Below are positions 47,369 to 58,323 of a DNA stretch of 64,000 nt, piece by piece. The number at the start of each line of letters is the position of its first letter. Position 1 is the first letter of the stretch. A program made the translations under genes and the position numbers. The DNA comes from Macrolepiota albuminosa. Taxonomy: Eukaryota > Basidiomycota > Agaricomycetes > Agaricales > Agaricaceae. The DNA lies in the NCBI GenBank assembly GCA_027475525.1, contig JAMWFC010000083.1, positions 248,001 to 312,000 on the forward strand, in the 5' to 3' direction. The notes below the pieces were generated by a model that was not told where the DNA came from, searched no databases, and was given only the letters and a program-made list of their open reading frames with translations.

Positions 47369-49164
47369 CTAATCATTTTCTTCTTCTTCAACCAGAGTCG
47401 GCAAATCATCATTGTCCAATAATTCTGTTTCTTCAAGTTCTCTCAGCTTGGCGGTGTCGATATCTAGCGCTTCCAATGGCAAGTCAATCTGTTCTCTGGC
47501 AAGATATGGTAATAGGCAAAAGGCGGCAACAGGTCGATGCAGTACTGAACCATCTAATTCACAGAGCATGTAAGCGCCTCCACTGTTATGAGAGATAACT
47601 ACCAAAGGTCCCAAATAGTGCGGGTGCATTTTCTTGTTGTATGAAGTTTCAATTTTAGAGTTGTGCATAAGCACTAGCGCTCCTCTTGGGAAGTTGTAAT
47701 CCTTGATAGTAGCACTATGCTCAGTTTCAAATTGTAGTGCTGCTTGGTGACAGGCGCTAAAGACTACCTCGTGGAGTCACTCTAAATCTTCTTTCCTTCG
47801 TTGGAGATCAATGGCTCATCTGGCGATCAGATCGGTAGTCGCTAGTATGCTGTTGGGTGCTGGCTGAAGGTAGGTCGCTTCTATAATGTCGGCAGGGAGT
47901 AACAGATGGGTGCCAGTAGCCGCGTAATAGGGAGAACAACCCATGCGCTTACGAATGGTAACTCTTTCCGACCAAAATACTGAATAGGTCGCTTCGCTCC
48001 AACGAGACTCGTCACCATCGACTGCCTTGAAGAGCGCTTGCCGAACGTCAAAGTGGGGTCTCTCTACCAGGCCATTGGCGCGCTTGTTGTAGCCAGATAC
48101 TCGAATGTGGTGAATGTTGTATTTCTTGGCGAGATATGTTAGCGCTTTGATAATTGGCACACCATTATCCGTGACGATTTCTCTCAGCGCTCCCCAACGG
48201 CTAATGACGTCCTCAAATAGCCACTTGGCGACCGTGTCCGTATTTTCTCTCTGAAGCATTCAAAATTCTGGCCAGTGGATTAGCAAGCAGCGACCTTGAA
48301 TAATGTACTTGTAGCAACCGGATTTGGGCATGTGCATGGTATTGACGTAGATTTTGCTGAAGAGGGGAGCTGGCGTTGCAACGGTTGGCAGGATAAGCAC
48401 TTGGCAGGTTTGTTGAATTTGGCAGAGGTGGCAAGTCCTAATGTACCAGGCGATGTCGGCACTAGCGTGTGGCCACCAGAATTGTTCTAACAGAGAAGCT
48501 CGGGTAGCATACAGACCTCTATGTCCTAGTTCGTCATGCATGGTGTGCAGGACTTGTAAGCAACTTTCTGGCTTGATGATCAGCTTGTGAGCGCCATCTC
48601 GATTTCGTTGCCAAAGTCAGTTGTCAGTAAAGAAGAAATGGGTAGCATATCAGATAAAGGTCGCGTATTGCTCGTTGGTAAGGCCTGTAGGTTGCTTAAG
48701 GTCTTGTATCCATTGTTCAACTATTAACAAGCGACTGTCTTCTGCCTTTGCCTTGGCAGATCGGGGAATGGCATTGTAGGTCAGGTTTCTGCTGTCTTCT
48801 CTTAGTGGATGGGGTTCCTGTACGACTTTTACTGGAGGCAAGTCTTGTCCAAGGATGCTTGCCATGTAGAATGTGAGGGGTGCGCTAAAGATCTCAGGGT
48901 GGTAAGGGACAATGGGATGTAAAAGGATACTGGCAGGCTGTTGCCGTCGTAGTAGTGGAATTGGCTGTTGTATGAGGTGCACGAAACCATGTAATCTGTC
49001 GATCCAGTCCTCGAAATCGCTATCCACCTGGGGATCCACTGCTGGGTTGCCAGGCTGCTGTGGTCGCCTAGAGAGTCCATCCGGTCCATGGAAAGAGCTC
49101 TTGACGTGTACCAACTCAAAGTGAAACATGAAGATAGCGACTACCCACCGGTTCATGCTAGCGG

Positions 49165-50224
49165 TGATGAGCCTGCATCGTGGCTGGCTACAGATCGCAC
49201 CAATACCCGCACCTCATATAGGCCCACTAGTACCACCAGAAGCGCCACACTCTAGCGCTTCCAGCGCTATTTTTCTCATATTTTTACACTAATAACTGGC
49301 CCACTAGTACCACCAGAAGCGCCACACTCTAGCGCTTCCAGCGCTATTTTTCTCATATTTTTACACTAATAACTCGCAGCTACAGACTCCAATTACTCTC
49401 AGACCACTTTTTATAGCACCACTTATTCTTCGCACCACTATTGACACCTTGCCGCACCTTGCCACTTGCACTCCGAGGCTACACATTTACACAGACACTT
49501 GGCATCAGTCAATCCGGCATAATGCTCTTAGCCAGTGGCAGCGCTTACAAAGGGAAATGATGAAGTATTTCCGTGACAGCATCATTATGGACCTTTTTAC
49601 TATACAATTCAATTCACCACATTTACTTACATTTTTATCAGTTCACCACCCTCTAGCGGCGCTTAACCTCTTAGCGTCGGCTAACTTTCTTTACTATAAA
49701 TACCTACTTTTTGTTAGTAGTACAGGGAATCAATTTGGCAGTAGGGATCGTATCCCAACATTTTGGTCTCCATACGCAACAGACTACCTCTTGTTGACCG
49801 TGTCAAGCAAGGGGACTCTGCTCTAGTTTTCTATATCTCTCTCTCTAGCGCCTTGCAACTACGGCTTGGCTTTCGTGCTTAGATCCGCTAAGCAATCTCA
49901 TTCTTTTATTATCACGTTCTAGGTGCTAACACTTAGCGCCTCTTAGCGACCCTTTCCCGCACCTCTTAGCGCTTTCCTTAGCGACTTTCCCACGCTCTTA
50001 GCGCTCCCCCTTAGCGACTTTTAGCGCCCTGTAGCCACGTTTTGGAGCCATACACAAGTGCCTCCAATTACCCACTTTCCTTGCCACCAACCTCTTGCCT
50101 ACCGTGCGTTCTCTGGGACCTGTCCGGGACTCTCTCACACACTTAGCACGCCCAAAGCTATATCGGCTAAGTAGCTGCACTAGTGATAGTCCACGCAGCG
50201 TCCAGCTCGATTTGGGCGTCATCA
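49165..50224 (+). repeat. Solo LTR of the B/C family inside element B
   Basis: Plus-oriented, from TGATGAGCCTGC to GGGCGTCATCA, flanked by GCGG on both sides (49161-49164 and 50225-50228). It interrupts the RNase H frame of B precisely between the stretches homologous to QNPDI*PSA and NHWVVA in element C. Includes one 77-bp duplication. Confidence 0.88.
49221..49374. repeat. 77-bp tandem duplication
   Basis: Two identical 77-bp units inside the solo LTR. Confidence 0.95.
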
Positions 50225-52827
50225 GCGGATGGCTGGATATCGGGATTCTGCAGCATGCCTTTGATGTACCTAGCGTCGACTTCAACAATAAGGTTCTGTA
50301 CGCCAATCAAATACATCTTTAGCAACCGGAAGGCTTTGAAGAGTCCATAGAGCTCTAGTTTAGGCTGACTGTAACGAGACTCTCTGTCGTTTAGTGTAAT
50401 AGACCCAAAGTGGTTATAGCATTGCTGTTTCCAATTGTCGCTAAGGCACTGGCACAAGAAGTAGCCAACGGCAATGTACGAGGTATCCACCACCAAGATA
50501 ACTGGGTCAGCAGAGCTATAGTCAATAGTACTAGGGGTTTGGTGTCTTGTAGGGCTTTTACTAAGTCTTGTTGTGCAGTGACCTGGTCTGGCCCAAATTC
50601 AAAGGGCTCGTTGGCACGGGTGAGTCGGTTAAGGGCATGTGCGCGATGGGCAAAATTCTTGATGAATATCCTGAGCACGCCAACGGTACCAAGAAAGGCG
50701 CAAACTTCAGATAAGTCACAGCAAGGACCCCATTGCTCCAGGAGTGCTAAGCGAGACTCGTCGGGAACGCGTCCGTTGGGAGTGCAGATGTGACCCAGGA
50801 TTTTGAACCTTGGCATGCAAAGGAGGAGCTTGTGGCCGCTAAAGGTTCCCCCGCTATACTTCATACGTTGGAGAACTCGGTTAAGCAGCTGGAAAAACTC
50901 CCATAGTGCTAAGCGAATGTTGGGGTTCTCAGGATGGGTCGCCGGTAAGCCGTTAACGAGTCGCCAGTCTTTGGGGCCTTTGACGCCAACATCATCAATA
51001 AAGCTAAGGACATTATGCGGTATCTTGGGTTGGAGGATGTAAGTGATGTCATCATAGAATATGGGGACTGAGTTTGTCCAGCCCATCAGTAAAGTGACTA
51101 GGTGCAAGGCGCCAAACGGAGTTTGGAAAGTAGTGAGATCCTGGGAAGAAGGGTGTATCAGGCGTTCGTCGTAGCCAACATAGAGGTCAAGGGTGGCGCC
51201 ACAAATATGCCTGGCAAAGGACTCGGCAATGTGGTCAGGGAAAGGCGGTATGCCAGAGTGTCGTATTGTAACTCTATTCAGCAGCTTGAGACTGTGAACT
51301 ATGTGTAGATTGCTGTTTTTTTTTGAGGACACAGAACCATCAGGAGCAGTAAGAACTATTTGAAGGCTCGTAGACGCCAGCCTTGATCTTGGTCCTAATG
51401 ATTTGGCAGACCTCGGCTTCGATTCCAGGTGGTAACGGTCGGTTGTGCTCAGTCCATGGCACGTGAGGAATGGTTGGGATTACGACAGGTGGGAAGAAAT
51501 CTGTACGTAGACTGCCGCATTCCAAGTCCTCCCAGGCAAAGGCTTTATCTTGCTTAGCGACGAGGTCAGTAAGGACATTCAACTCATCTTTGGTTAAAAA
51601 TCCTGTGTCATGCTCCTTTGCGAATTGTTGTTGGCGTTCCGCGGTAAAACGTCCCATGGGCTGAAAGGGTGGCGGATTCAGTGATAAGGTTGGTATGTCG
51701 GCAAGAGGGTCGCCAATGATCTGGTGCTTGATTCTAAACGTCTCAGGAGAGTGCGTAGCGACGGGTTTTGTTTTAAGTGCGACTGGTTTATATTTCTTTT
51801 TGACTTGAACCCCTTTCCTTTTAGGAGGGTTAGCTTGGTTATATACAGAGGTGGAAAGGGGAATTGTAGCCTGAGGAGCGGCAAGTCCAAGAGCGGCAGG
51901 AGACGATGCTCCGGGAAGGGTAGTAAGATAAGTATTGGTAGATGCAATGTTTTGAAAGGATTCGGAAGCGGTAATCGGTAATGTTTTGATTTTTCTGGGA
52001 AAGCTCAGCGTCGGTAGCGGATAGAGTAGTTAAAACGTCCTCATCAAGAAAAGCGGTAGACACAACATTTACAAGACCAGTAGAATGGTCATATTCCAGC
52101 ATTAGCGCCACATCTCCGTGATTGTCACCAATCACCTCCTTGATGGTCTGTGAAAACACCAGTGGGGAGGCTCGTTGGCGTGTTGGTCGGTAAACTCTGG
52201 GGGCTTAGCGCAGGCGCCTTTTTGTTGTCCCCTAGGGAACGTTGGCACCGTTTGTCGGATTCTGGAATTGGGGTCGCTTATTGTCAAGGTCGTTTTGTCG
52301 TCGGTAACAGTCTTGATGACTGATCGTGCCAAGACGTCGAAGGGTCTGCCAAGTAGTAAGTCATATGCTGGGGATCGTAAAATGTGTATCTGAAGGTAAA
52401 AAGTGATGTCGCCAAGGGTGCAGGGCACATTCTTGGTGAGGCCTAGGGATCTGTCCACCGTACCATTAGTGCTTTGCATGTTTAGTATCACAGTAGGGTC
52501 ATAAATGAGGCCCAAATTGTTAGCGACTTCAGCTGCCATAGAAATGATCTGAGACCCACTATCCACAATTGCCTCTACTTTGTGCTTATTGTCTATGGTT
52601 AGCGCGACTGAGTCAATAGCGTGCGATTCTTGAGCGACGGTAAGAATTGCTGGGTCTTCTTCATGGTCTACTGACCCAAGATAGGTTTCTACTGGGTCCA
52701 CAGAGGTGGCGTTAGCAATGGTGTTGGCCGGAGAGTCTTCAGCGTCCAGAGAGTCGATGGTAACAGAAAAACCAGGAAGCGCATCGTCAAGGTCCTCGAC
52801 CTCGGCAACAGTTGTCACCAAGGGTCA

Positions 52828-54506
52828 TCAAGGAGTGACTGCCATCTTGACTTGGTTGCAAACGTCGGGAGCAATACTGCAAAGTTCTTCAACTGACAAG
52901 GTGACAGCGGTTTTCATAATGTGGTTGAAGACGTGGTTGGATTTCTCTATGTTGAAAATTGGCGTGGTAGGTCGGTAGCCACCCTCAGGACATTTCTCGG
53001 GAGCGGCAAAATTTTGTTGTGCAGGAGCATGATAACGGTCAGGAATCCCTGAGTAGGGATGTAAAGGCGGCAAAGGCGGTTCAGGAGCAGCAGCGGACGA
53101 CGATGGTTCTGGAGTGGTAGCTGGCGGGGCGGCAGGAGCAGGAGTTGGTAACTTGCTAGCGGGAGGCATTGGCTTGTATCCTTTAAGAGGTTGTTTGGGC
53201 TGCTTAACTTCAACCCCATTAAAGACCTGATTCTTAAGCAAATCCAATTCCTGCTGTAGCTTGGTGATACGTTCTTCTCGCAAAAAAGTAGGGTGGTCGC
53301 CAACGCTGTCAAAGTGTAAGACTTCGTGGATCATTTGCTGTTGGGTCGCCTGTTCAGGGTCGGGGTTGGCGTTGCCAGAAAGCGTGCCAAGTGTAAGACT
53401 TCGTGGATCATTTGCTGTTGGGTCGCCTGTTCAGGGTCGGGGTTGGCGTTGCCAGAAAGCGTGCCGGTAATGATTTGTCCTGGGTTGTGCCTATGCTATT
53501 CATCAACTCGCTCCTGGAAGGACTTCTTGTCCGGGTAGTTGGGAATGGTGGCGCCAGTAGTGAGGACTATCTTGCCGTCGATAGCCCTTCAAATTCTTCC
53601 TTGCTGAATATAATTTTCTAAGCTCACGCAGCATCCTCTAGTCATAGTGTGGCCAATTTCCCCACAAAAGTGGCAAGGGCCAGACACGGGTACATTAGCG
53701 GGTCGGTTAACGAGATTGGTGGTAATCATAGTTTCAATACGAGTCATGGCGGAAGCGACAGCAGCAGTAACGGCAGCATTGAGATCCTCCTTCTTAACAA
53801 AGTCGGCAACAGGAGGCAGGATAGGAATAATACCGTTAGTTCGCTCAGGTGGTGGGCTCGTCCTAGTGCGTTGCAGCCCAACGCCAGTGTCCGTCCTCTT
53901 GAGAACCCATTTACCGGCTTCAAAGACGTCAGCAACATTATAGGGCTCGTCTGGGTGATGGGCCTGATGAACTATCTCTAGGCGACGAGCAATGCGAGTC
54001 CAAAGCGAAGTCGGGATGCCTTGTTGGAATAGGCGACGTTTCTCGTTAATATATAGCTTGCCGTTTTGTACTAACCACCTAGCAATCTTTTGGAATTCAT
54101 GGTAATACGTGGAGAATGTGCCAAGAGACAATGTGCCGCTGTCGAATGATTCCTGTACTAGTTTCTGTAATTCGTTTACCAAGTATTGGGTAGCTTCTTC
54201 AGCGCCAGGGTACAACTGGATTACTGCCGTTTTCCAGCCTTCATACGAGGCGCCTTGGGCTGGAACGGGTGGGGCAGCAGGGACAAAGGCGGCAAACTCG
54301 GCAAGTCCTGTCCACGTCTCTGCTGTGTCATACGACACGTACCTTGCCGCGTATTCTTTCATCTGCGTGTGGTCGGTAATACCACAATCCCTAAATAAAT
54401 ACTCCAATTTCTTGAAATACTAGGAGAGCTCCCATGGCTTGGACTCGTCCCATTTCGGTGCCGAGAAGTGATTCCATGGCAGCATGCACTGAACTTGTTG
54501 TTCCAT
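52828..54506 (-). pseudogene. Gag of element B
   Basis: Minus-strand pieces 53589-54407 and 52828-53334 with an ATG candidate near 54506 (MEQQVQCMLPWNHFSAPKW). Capsid-like region EYLFRDCGITDHTQMKEYAARYVSYDTAETW is followed by FSTYYHEFQKIARWLVQNG, a zinc knuckle CHFCGEIGHTMTRGC and a Pro/Ala-rich C-terminal part. Stops (e.g. after KPWELS and QQGRI) break it, and a 77-bp duplication at 53312 adds a frame change. Confidence 0.78.
53312..53465. repeat. 77-bp tandem duplication
   Basis: Two identical 77-bp units in gag of B. Confidence 0.95.
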
Positions 54507-54860
54507 GGCAATGGTGGTGTTCGGTTAGCGGTTGTGGGGAAGGGGTTCTAGAGATTGGCGACGGGGTAAGCGAAATGAGTTGAGAAAGAGGCGTTAACGG
54601 AGTAATGGGGGTAACTGGTTGTGGTACGGCAAGCAGCGACGCTAAGAGGTCGTCGGCGCTAAAGTCGAGAGAACGCAGGAAGAGGTCAGGAAATTTGTCT
54701 ACAGTGGCGTTCTGTAGTTCCTGTGCAAGAGAGAGACCCGGTAAGGCACCAGGTGGTTGTGGAGTTGATGGGTAGGAAGGAGCTATGCCTTCTGCCAACT
54801 GTTCTAGCAGGCGGCGCCTACGCTGGAGACAGGTTTCTGGTGGAATTCTGCCCTAGAGAT

Positions 54861-54878
54861 CCCTCGCGGTGGGCTCCA
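54861..54878 (-). promoter_or_regulatory. Primer binding site candidate, element B
   Basis: On the minus strand TGGAGCCCACCGCGAGGG, three bases after the 5' LTR. Identical to the site in element A, CpG intact. Confidence 0.65.
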
Positions 54879-54881
54879 ATT

Positions 54882-55818
54882 TGATGACGCCCAAAGTTTG
54901 GTCAGTAACAAATATAGTTATAGTGTTACCGTATCAAAAAGCTTGCGTTGGGCATGCTATAAGTGATGTGAGGAGTCCCAGGCAGGTCCCAGAGAATACG
55001 CCTGTGAGAATGAGGAGAAAGTCGGTAAGGGAGTCGGCAAGTGTAAAGCACTAAGGTAAAGCGCCTATGAAGGGAGCGGTAAGCGAACACAGCAATGTCA
55101 ACGGCAAGAACACAGTAAGCTTAGCAAAGTCTAAGCGTTGTAGATGCCTGCCGTAGCTGCAAGGCGTGAATAGGTTGAAGGCTAGCGATAGTCTGCAACT
55201 GCCAACGAGTTCGACGTTGCTGACCGTAAATGAAATCTCGAGCGTAAGGGAGACTGAAGTAAAGGGAGCAGGAAACTCTGGTCTATTGTTCGATGGGTAT
55301 GTACAAGTCGGTAAGTACTTTATATACTACAAGGAGTTCACCGTCGCCAGTGACCAACCATTGCCAAAGTGCGGTAAACTAGAAAATTTCATAAGGGTAG
55401 CTCCAATAGTTTCAGATCCCTACTGTCCATTCAAGACCCTTAGCAACACCAGGCGGCAGATCGCAGTGCTAAACCATCAATCCATCACCCTTCTGTCTGT
55501 CCAAAATGCTTAGCAATGTCAGGCGCCAAATCGAGGCGCTAAGCGGTGTCAGATGCCAAGGTCAAACGCCAAGCTGTCCGTCAGTTTTTGATAGATCATC
55601 AGGCTTCTCCCTAAGCGCTGTCGTCAGTGACTGATGCCATCTGTCAGTTGTCATTCTGTCTGCCGTCGGTGCTATCACTGATCAGATCTGCTTCTTGCTG
55701 TGCGCAGCCGTCAAATATTGCCAAAATTGGTTAGTTAGCGCGTGCTAAGGTATCCCGGACCTGTGCCGTGTTGCTGTAGTCTGCCGTTGATGCGCTGATC
55801 CTGTATGGGGTTCTATCA
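54882..55818 (-). repeat. 5' LTR of element B
   Basis: On the minus strand TGATAGAACCCC...GGGCGTCATCA, 937 bp, same length as its mate at 43514-44450. Confidence 0.92.
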
Positions 55819-56255
55819 ACATGCATCCATTAGTATGGTGGAGAAAACTTACGGGATCATGTGCCCAGCAAATCCCAGGTCACATGTGCTAAACTTATGT
55901 ACTGGTCTCACGTGCAATTACTTGGATGATGAGAGAACAAACAAAAGAGGTTGGGAAGCAGGTGACGTATATTTAAGCAGCCCCTCAACTTTAGAGTGGC
56001 TTTCTGAGACTGAACCTGATCATGTGCCTGGGAAATCCCAAGTCACATGCGCTGGTCACATGCACCAATCTCACCTGCTCCCCGAGCAAATTCAGGTCAA
56101 AATAATAAGTTACTGGTGGGTTATAATGCTCATTTCTAATATAACGGGGTGCCAGACGTCACGCCCCAAAATTACTGATCCGCTAGGGTAGTCAACCGAC
56201 CCTGAAGGGTAGTCAGCACTTGTGGAGCAAAATCCTTCCTGATACACATGGTGCA
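55819..56255 (-). repeat. Outer terminal repeat of the right DNA element copy, distal part
   Basis: Starts with ACAT (target duplication of B) and continues the terminal repeat cut at 43513. It is a diverged copy of 13676-14084: CTACCCTAGCGGATCAGTAATTTT in reverse complement, and the GAGGGGCTGCTTAAATATA block. A few percent of sites differ from the left copy, in contrast to the identical arms. Confidence 0.82.
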
Positions 56256-56337
56256 TGGTACATGTGAGATCTTGCCATCTCTAGTTAAGATATGGTCCAT
56301 CTCGTCCAATAAAGTCTGCGTGCACAATCCGTTGGGT
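56256..56337. other. Right flank of the DNA element inside the nested insertion
   Basis: 82 bp with CpG sites, unlike the sequence after it. Ends at the candidate direct repeat CAATAA (56338-56343). Confidence 0.4.
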
Positions 56338-57188
56338 CAATAAGAAGCTGGGGAGGCTAAATTAAGCCAGTTTTTATGTGAGGGTGGAAAAAGGAATGCA
56401 CCAACAGAGGATTGAAGTCGTGGTTTCTTGGAATCGGGTGCCATCTCAGGTGTGGGCTGGAGAGAAAGTGAAAAATGAGCAAATCACATGAACAATTTGT
56501 TGATTTGAATCTCTGAAATGGAAGGAAGCTCACATCGTTAGCCTTGTGCTTGACAGGACGGGGAGATGACACACTCATCATCTCTACATCACTGTCACGC
56601 TCCTGGCAACGGTCATGGGCATGACGAGCATCCTTATGGCGGCGCATCTAGAGAAAGGAGAGGGTGAGAAAGAGAGGATGAGAAGAAAAAGCAAAGAATG
56701 ACCTCGGTGCGCTCTTTGGCTTCCTGTGCAGCTTGTTTGGCTTCTTTGGCAGTACGGCGGTCGTTAATTAATTTAAGAATGGAGTTGGCAAAAATGCACC
56801 AATGTTTAATGGTGGAGGAGGAGTGTGCAAAACGACAGTCAATGCGCTCCTGGACTTTGTAGAGGGAATCATAGATGCAGGTCTGCTCAGCAATAAGGGG
56901 GAAATTGGAGTGATCTATAAAGATCTAGAGCAATGTGCCAAGTTTAATTTTGGAAACAAGCCAAAAATAGAAACAACACACCAACTCAGCAGCTCCAACG
57001 TGCCGGGCCACCAGGCCTGGTGTCTCTTTGGTGAGGGCTTGCTCAGCAAGGCGGGTGACAGCAGTGACAAAGGCAGAGACGTGCTTGATGGATTTGATGT
57101 GCTGGTCCTTGTCATGGATGATGGCACTTTCAAGGAGAGAATATGGGTCAGAAACCAGAGGCCTTTTAGGACCAGTGGGAGGAGCCAT
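56338..57188 (-). CDS. Antisense gene of element A (function unknown)
   Basis: Minus-strand ATG at 57188 (MAPPTGPKRPLVSDPYSLLE), 210 bp inside the 3' LTR of A and reading against its gag-pol. Exon 1 57188-56982, intron with GTGTGT and CTCTAG borders, exon 2 from 56924 (IFIDHSNFPLIAEQTCIYDSL... with a Lys/Ala-rich helix RRTAKEAKQAAQEAKERTE), exon 3 (MRRHKDARHAHDRCQERDSD), exon 4 (PEMAPDSKKPRLQ). Exon 4 runs into the insertion point and would stay open into 12297 and beyond. No zinc cluster is visible in this part. No known domain recognised. Confidence 0.6.
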
Positions 57189-57363
57189 GGGGGATGGTGA
57201 AGTGAGGATGTGGTGGACAGTAAGGAGGGTTTAAATGGCCTTTGGAGCAACAAGGAGGACAGCAAAAACATGCAAAAGAAACCTGCAAACATTACAGGAG
57301 GTGCAGACAAAAAATTTGATATGATGGCAAGAAATGGGACTTAACCTAATCTGTAATTGTGAA

Positions 57364-57378
57364 TGACTGAGGACAGTC
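57364..57378 (-). promoter_or_regulatory. Conserved motif between LTR and antisense gene, element A
   Basis: On the minus strand GACTGTCCTCAGTCA, preceded by CACCAAATAAA. Same core as at 44472-44486 in element B. Confidence 0.5.
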
Positions 57379-57385
57379 TTTATTT

Positions 57386-57398
57386 GGTGGGGGGGAGA
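57386..57398 (+). promoter_or_regulatory. Polypurine tract of element A
   Basis: GGTGGGGGGGAGA directly before the 3' LTR start TGATACAATG; in gypsy elements this primes plus-strand DNA synthesis. Confidence 0.7.
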
Positions 57399-58323
57399 TG
57401 ATACAATGCTGTACCAGCAGTCAGAGACACAACATGCACCAGAAGTCAAAATAAACATTTAATCATAAGGCTGAAAACTGTAAGCCTCCTGGTAGCAGTC
57501 TCAACAAATTATATCTCCAAAAACACCCCAATAAATACACAGACAGTACAGAACAAAGGACAGGAACCAGCTCAAGCTATCTACTCAACAATAGTCCAAC
57601 CACTGTAATGGGGAGGGAAAGCATGGGAGCTGGCAGAAGTGACGAAATAGGATCAAATTGTGATGATCTAGATCTAGATCAGATCTGACAATGCTCAATT
57701 TGACATAACTGAAAGGGGAAAGAAAAAGAAGCATGGAGGAATGTCAAAAGAAGCATGGAATGCAGGGAAGTGCTAAAAGGGGAAAGAAGGATCTATGAAT
57801 GGGATCATGCTAAATGGAGCTGAAGCAAATGGGGAAGTGGCAATCAGAGACATCTGGAGGAATGGTGGAACTGGTGGCACCGAAACATGCCTCCCAAAAG
57901 GGAAATTGGACTATCAAATATGTTCTGGAGGCTGGAGAGTTGACAACAAAGAGTCAGGTGTAGATAGTGGTCTGTGCACCAGAAAAACAGTATAAATAGC
58001 CCAAGTTTAGTAGAGAATAAACAGGCAATTGATAGGCAAAGGCTCAGTGGTTCCCAGGGAGTGAATCACCTAGGCTAGAGTTTATTGAGCACCTCTTATT
58101 GGAAGTCTATTGGTAGACAAAGGCTCAGTGGTTCCCAGAGAGTGAACTACTTAGGCTGGAGTTTATTGAGAACCTTCTTCTGCTCATCAGGATATTTGAT
58201 ATTCTGTGAAGCACCCAATACATCAAGCTTTTATCATCAAGCACCAGTGTGGATTAGAGGTCACTTTCTAAAACTTCAAGAAAGTCCCAGAACTATCAGT
58301 ACTACTTGCAACCAAGTACTACA
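57399..58323 (+). repeat. 3' LTR of element A
   Basis: 925 bp, from TGATACAATGCTG to AAGTACTACA, homologous to 5095-6120 but without its extra 20-bp and 81-bp units. Followed by CCAT (58324-58327), the second copy of the target duplication. Confidence 0.92.

Larger units (their letters stand above)
47369..52821 (-). pseudogene. Pol of element B: protease, RT, RNase H, integrase
   Basis: Minus-strand pieces in order: protease 52132-52821 (VEAIVDSGSQIIS, LLLGRPFD); RT 51340-51657 and 50391-51332 (LYVGYDER, TTFQTPFGALHLVTLLMG, LSFIDDVGV); RNase H 50167-50496 (VVVDTSYIAVGYF, ELYGLFKAF), cut by a solo LTR and resumed at 49156 (VVAIFMFHFELVHV); integrase zinc domain 48260-48541 (HDELGHRG...CHLCQ) and core 47816-48259 (IVTDNG, GLVERPHFD). 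The first integrase Asp is Asn (YVNTMHM; A and C have Asp), read from GTC AAT, again a CpG change. Several stops separate the pieces. Confidence 0.85.
43514..55818 (-). mobile_element. Gypsy element B
   Basis: Two 937-bp LTRs (54882-55818 and 43514-44450 on the minus strand), a primer-site candidate, gag, protease, RT, RNase H and integrase on the minus strand, an antisense gene on the plus strand, and a solo LTR in RNase H. Flanks are ATGT and ACAT. The uninterrupted paralogue of the target in the left copy (near 14094) reads ACGT, so a 4-bp duplication that lost its CpG differently on each side explains them. Stops and a D-to-N change in integrase indicate a dead copy. Confidence 0.9.
34473..56255 (-). 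mobile_element. Cargo-carrying DNA element, right copy (interrupted by element B)
   Basis: Mirror image of the left copy from 34473 to 43320, continuing with a related but diverged outer terminal repeat that element B splits at 43513/55819. The outer end finishes near 56214-56255 with CGACCCTGAAGGGTAGTCAG and ~40 bp more that also follow the inner end of the left copy. Genes on the minus strand in the order Spt5-like (outer), kinase, integrase-like (inner). Confidence 0.75.
5095..58323 (+). mobile_element. Gypsy element A, interrupted by nested insertions
   Basis: LTRs at 5095-6120 and 57399-58323 are homologous, and CCAT flanks both outer ends. The interior runs 6121-12297 (leader, gag, protease, RT, RNase H, integrase) and resumes at about 56338 with an antisense gene, a polypurine tract and the 3' LTR. 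The rest, 12298-56337, is nested material. Without it and the 77-bp duplications A would be about 9 kb. The 5' LTR start reads TGATATGATG and the 3' one TGATACAATG, which an ancestral TGATACGATG explains by CpG loss on opposite strands. Confidence 0.85.
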
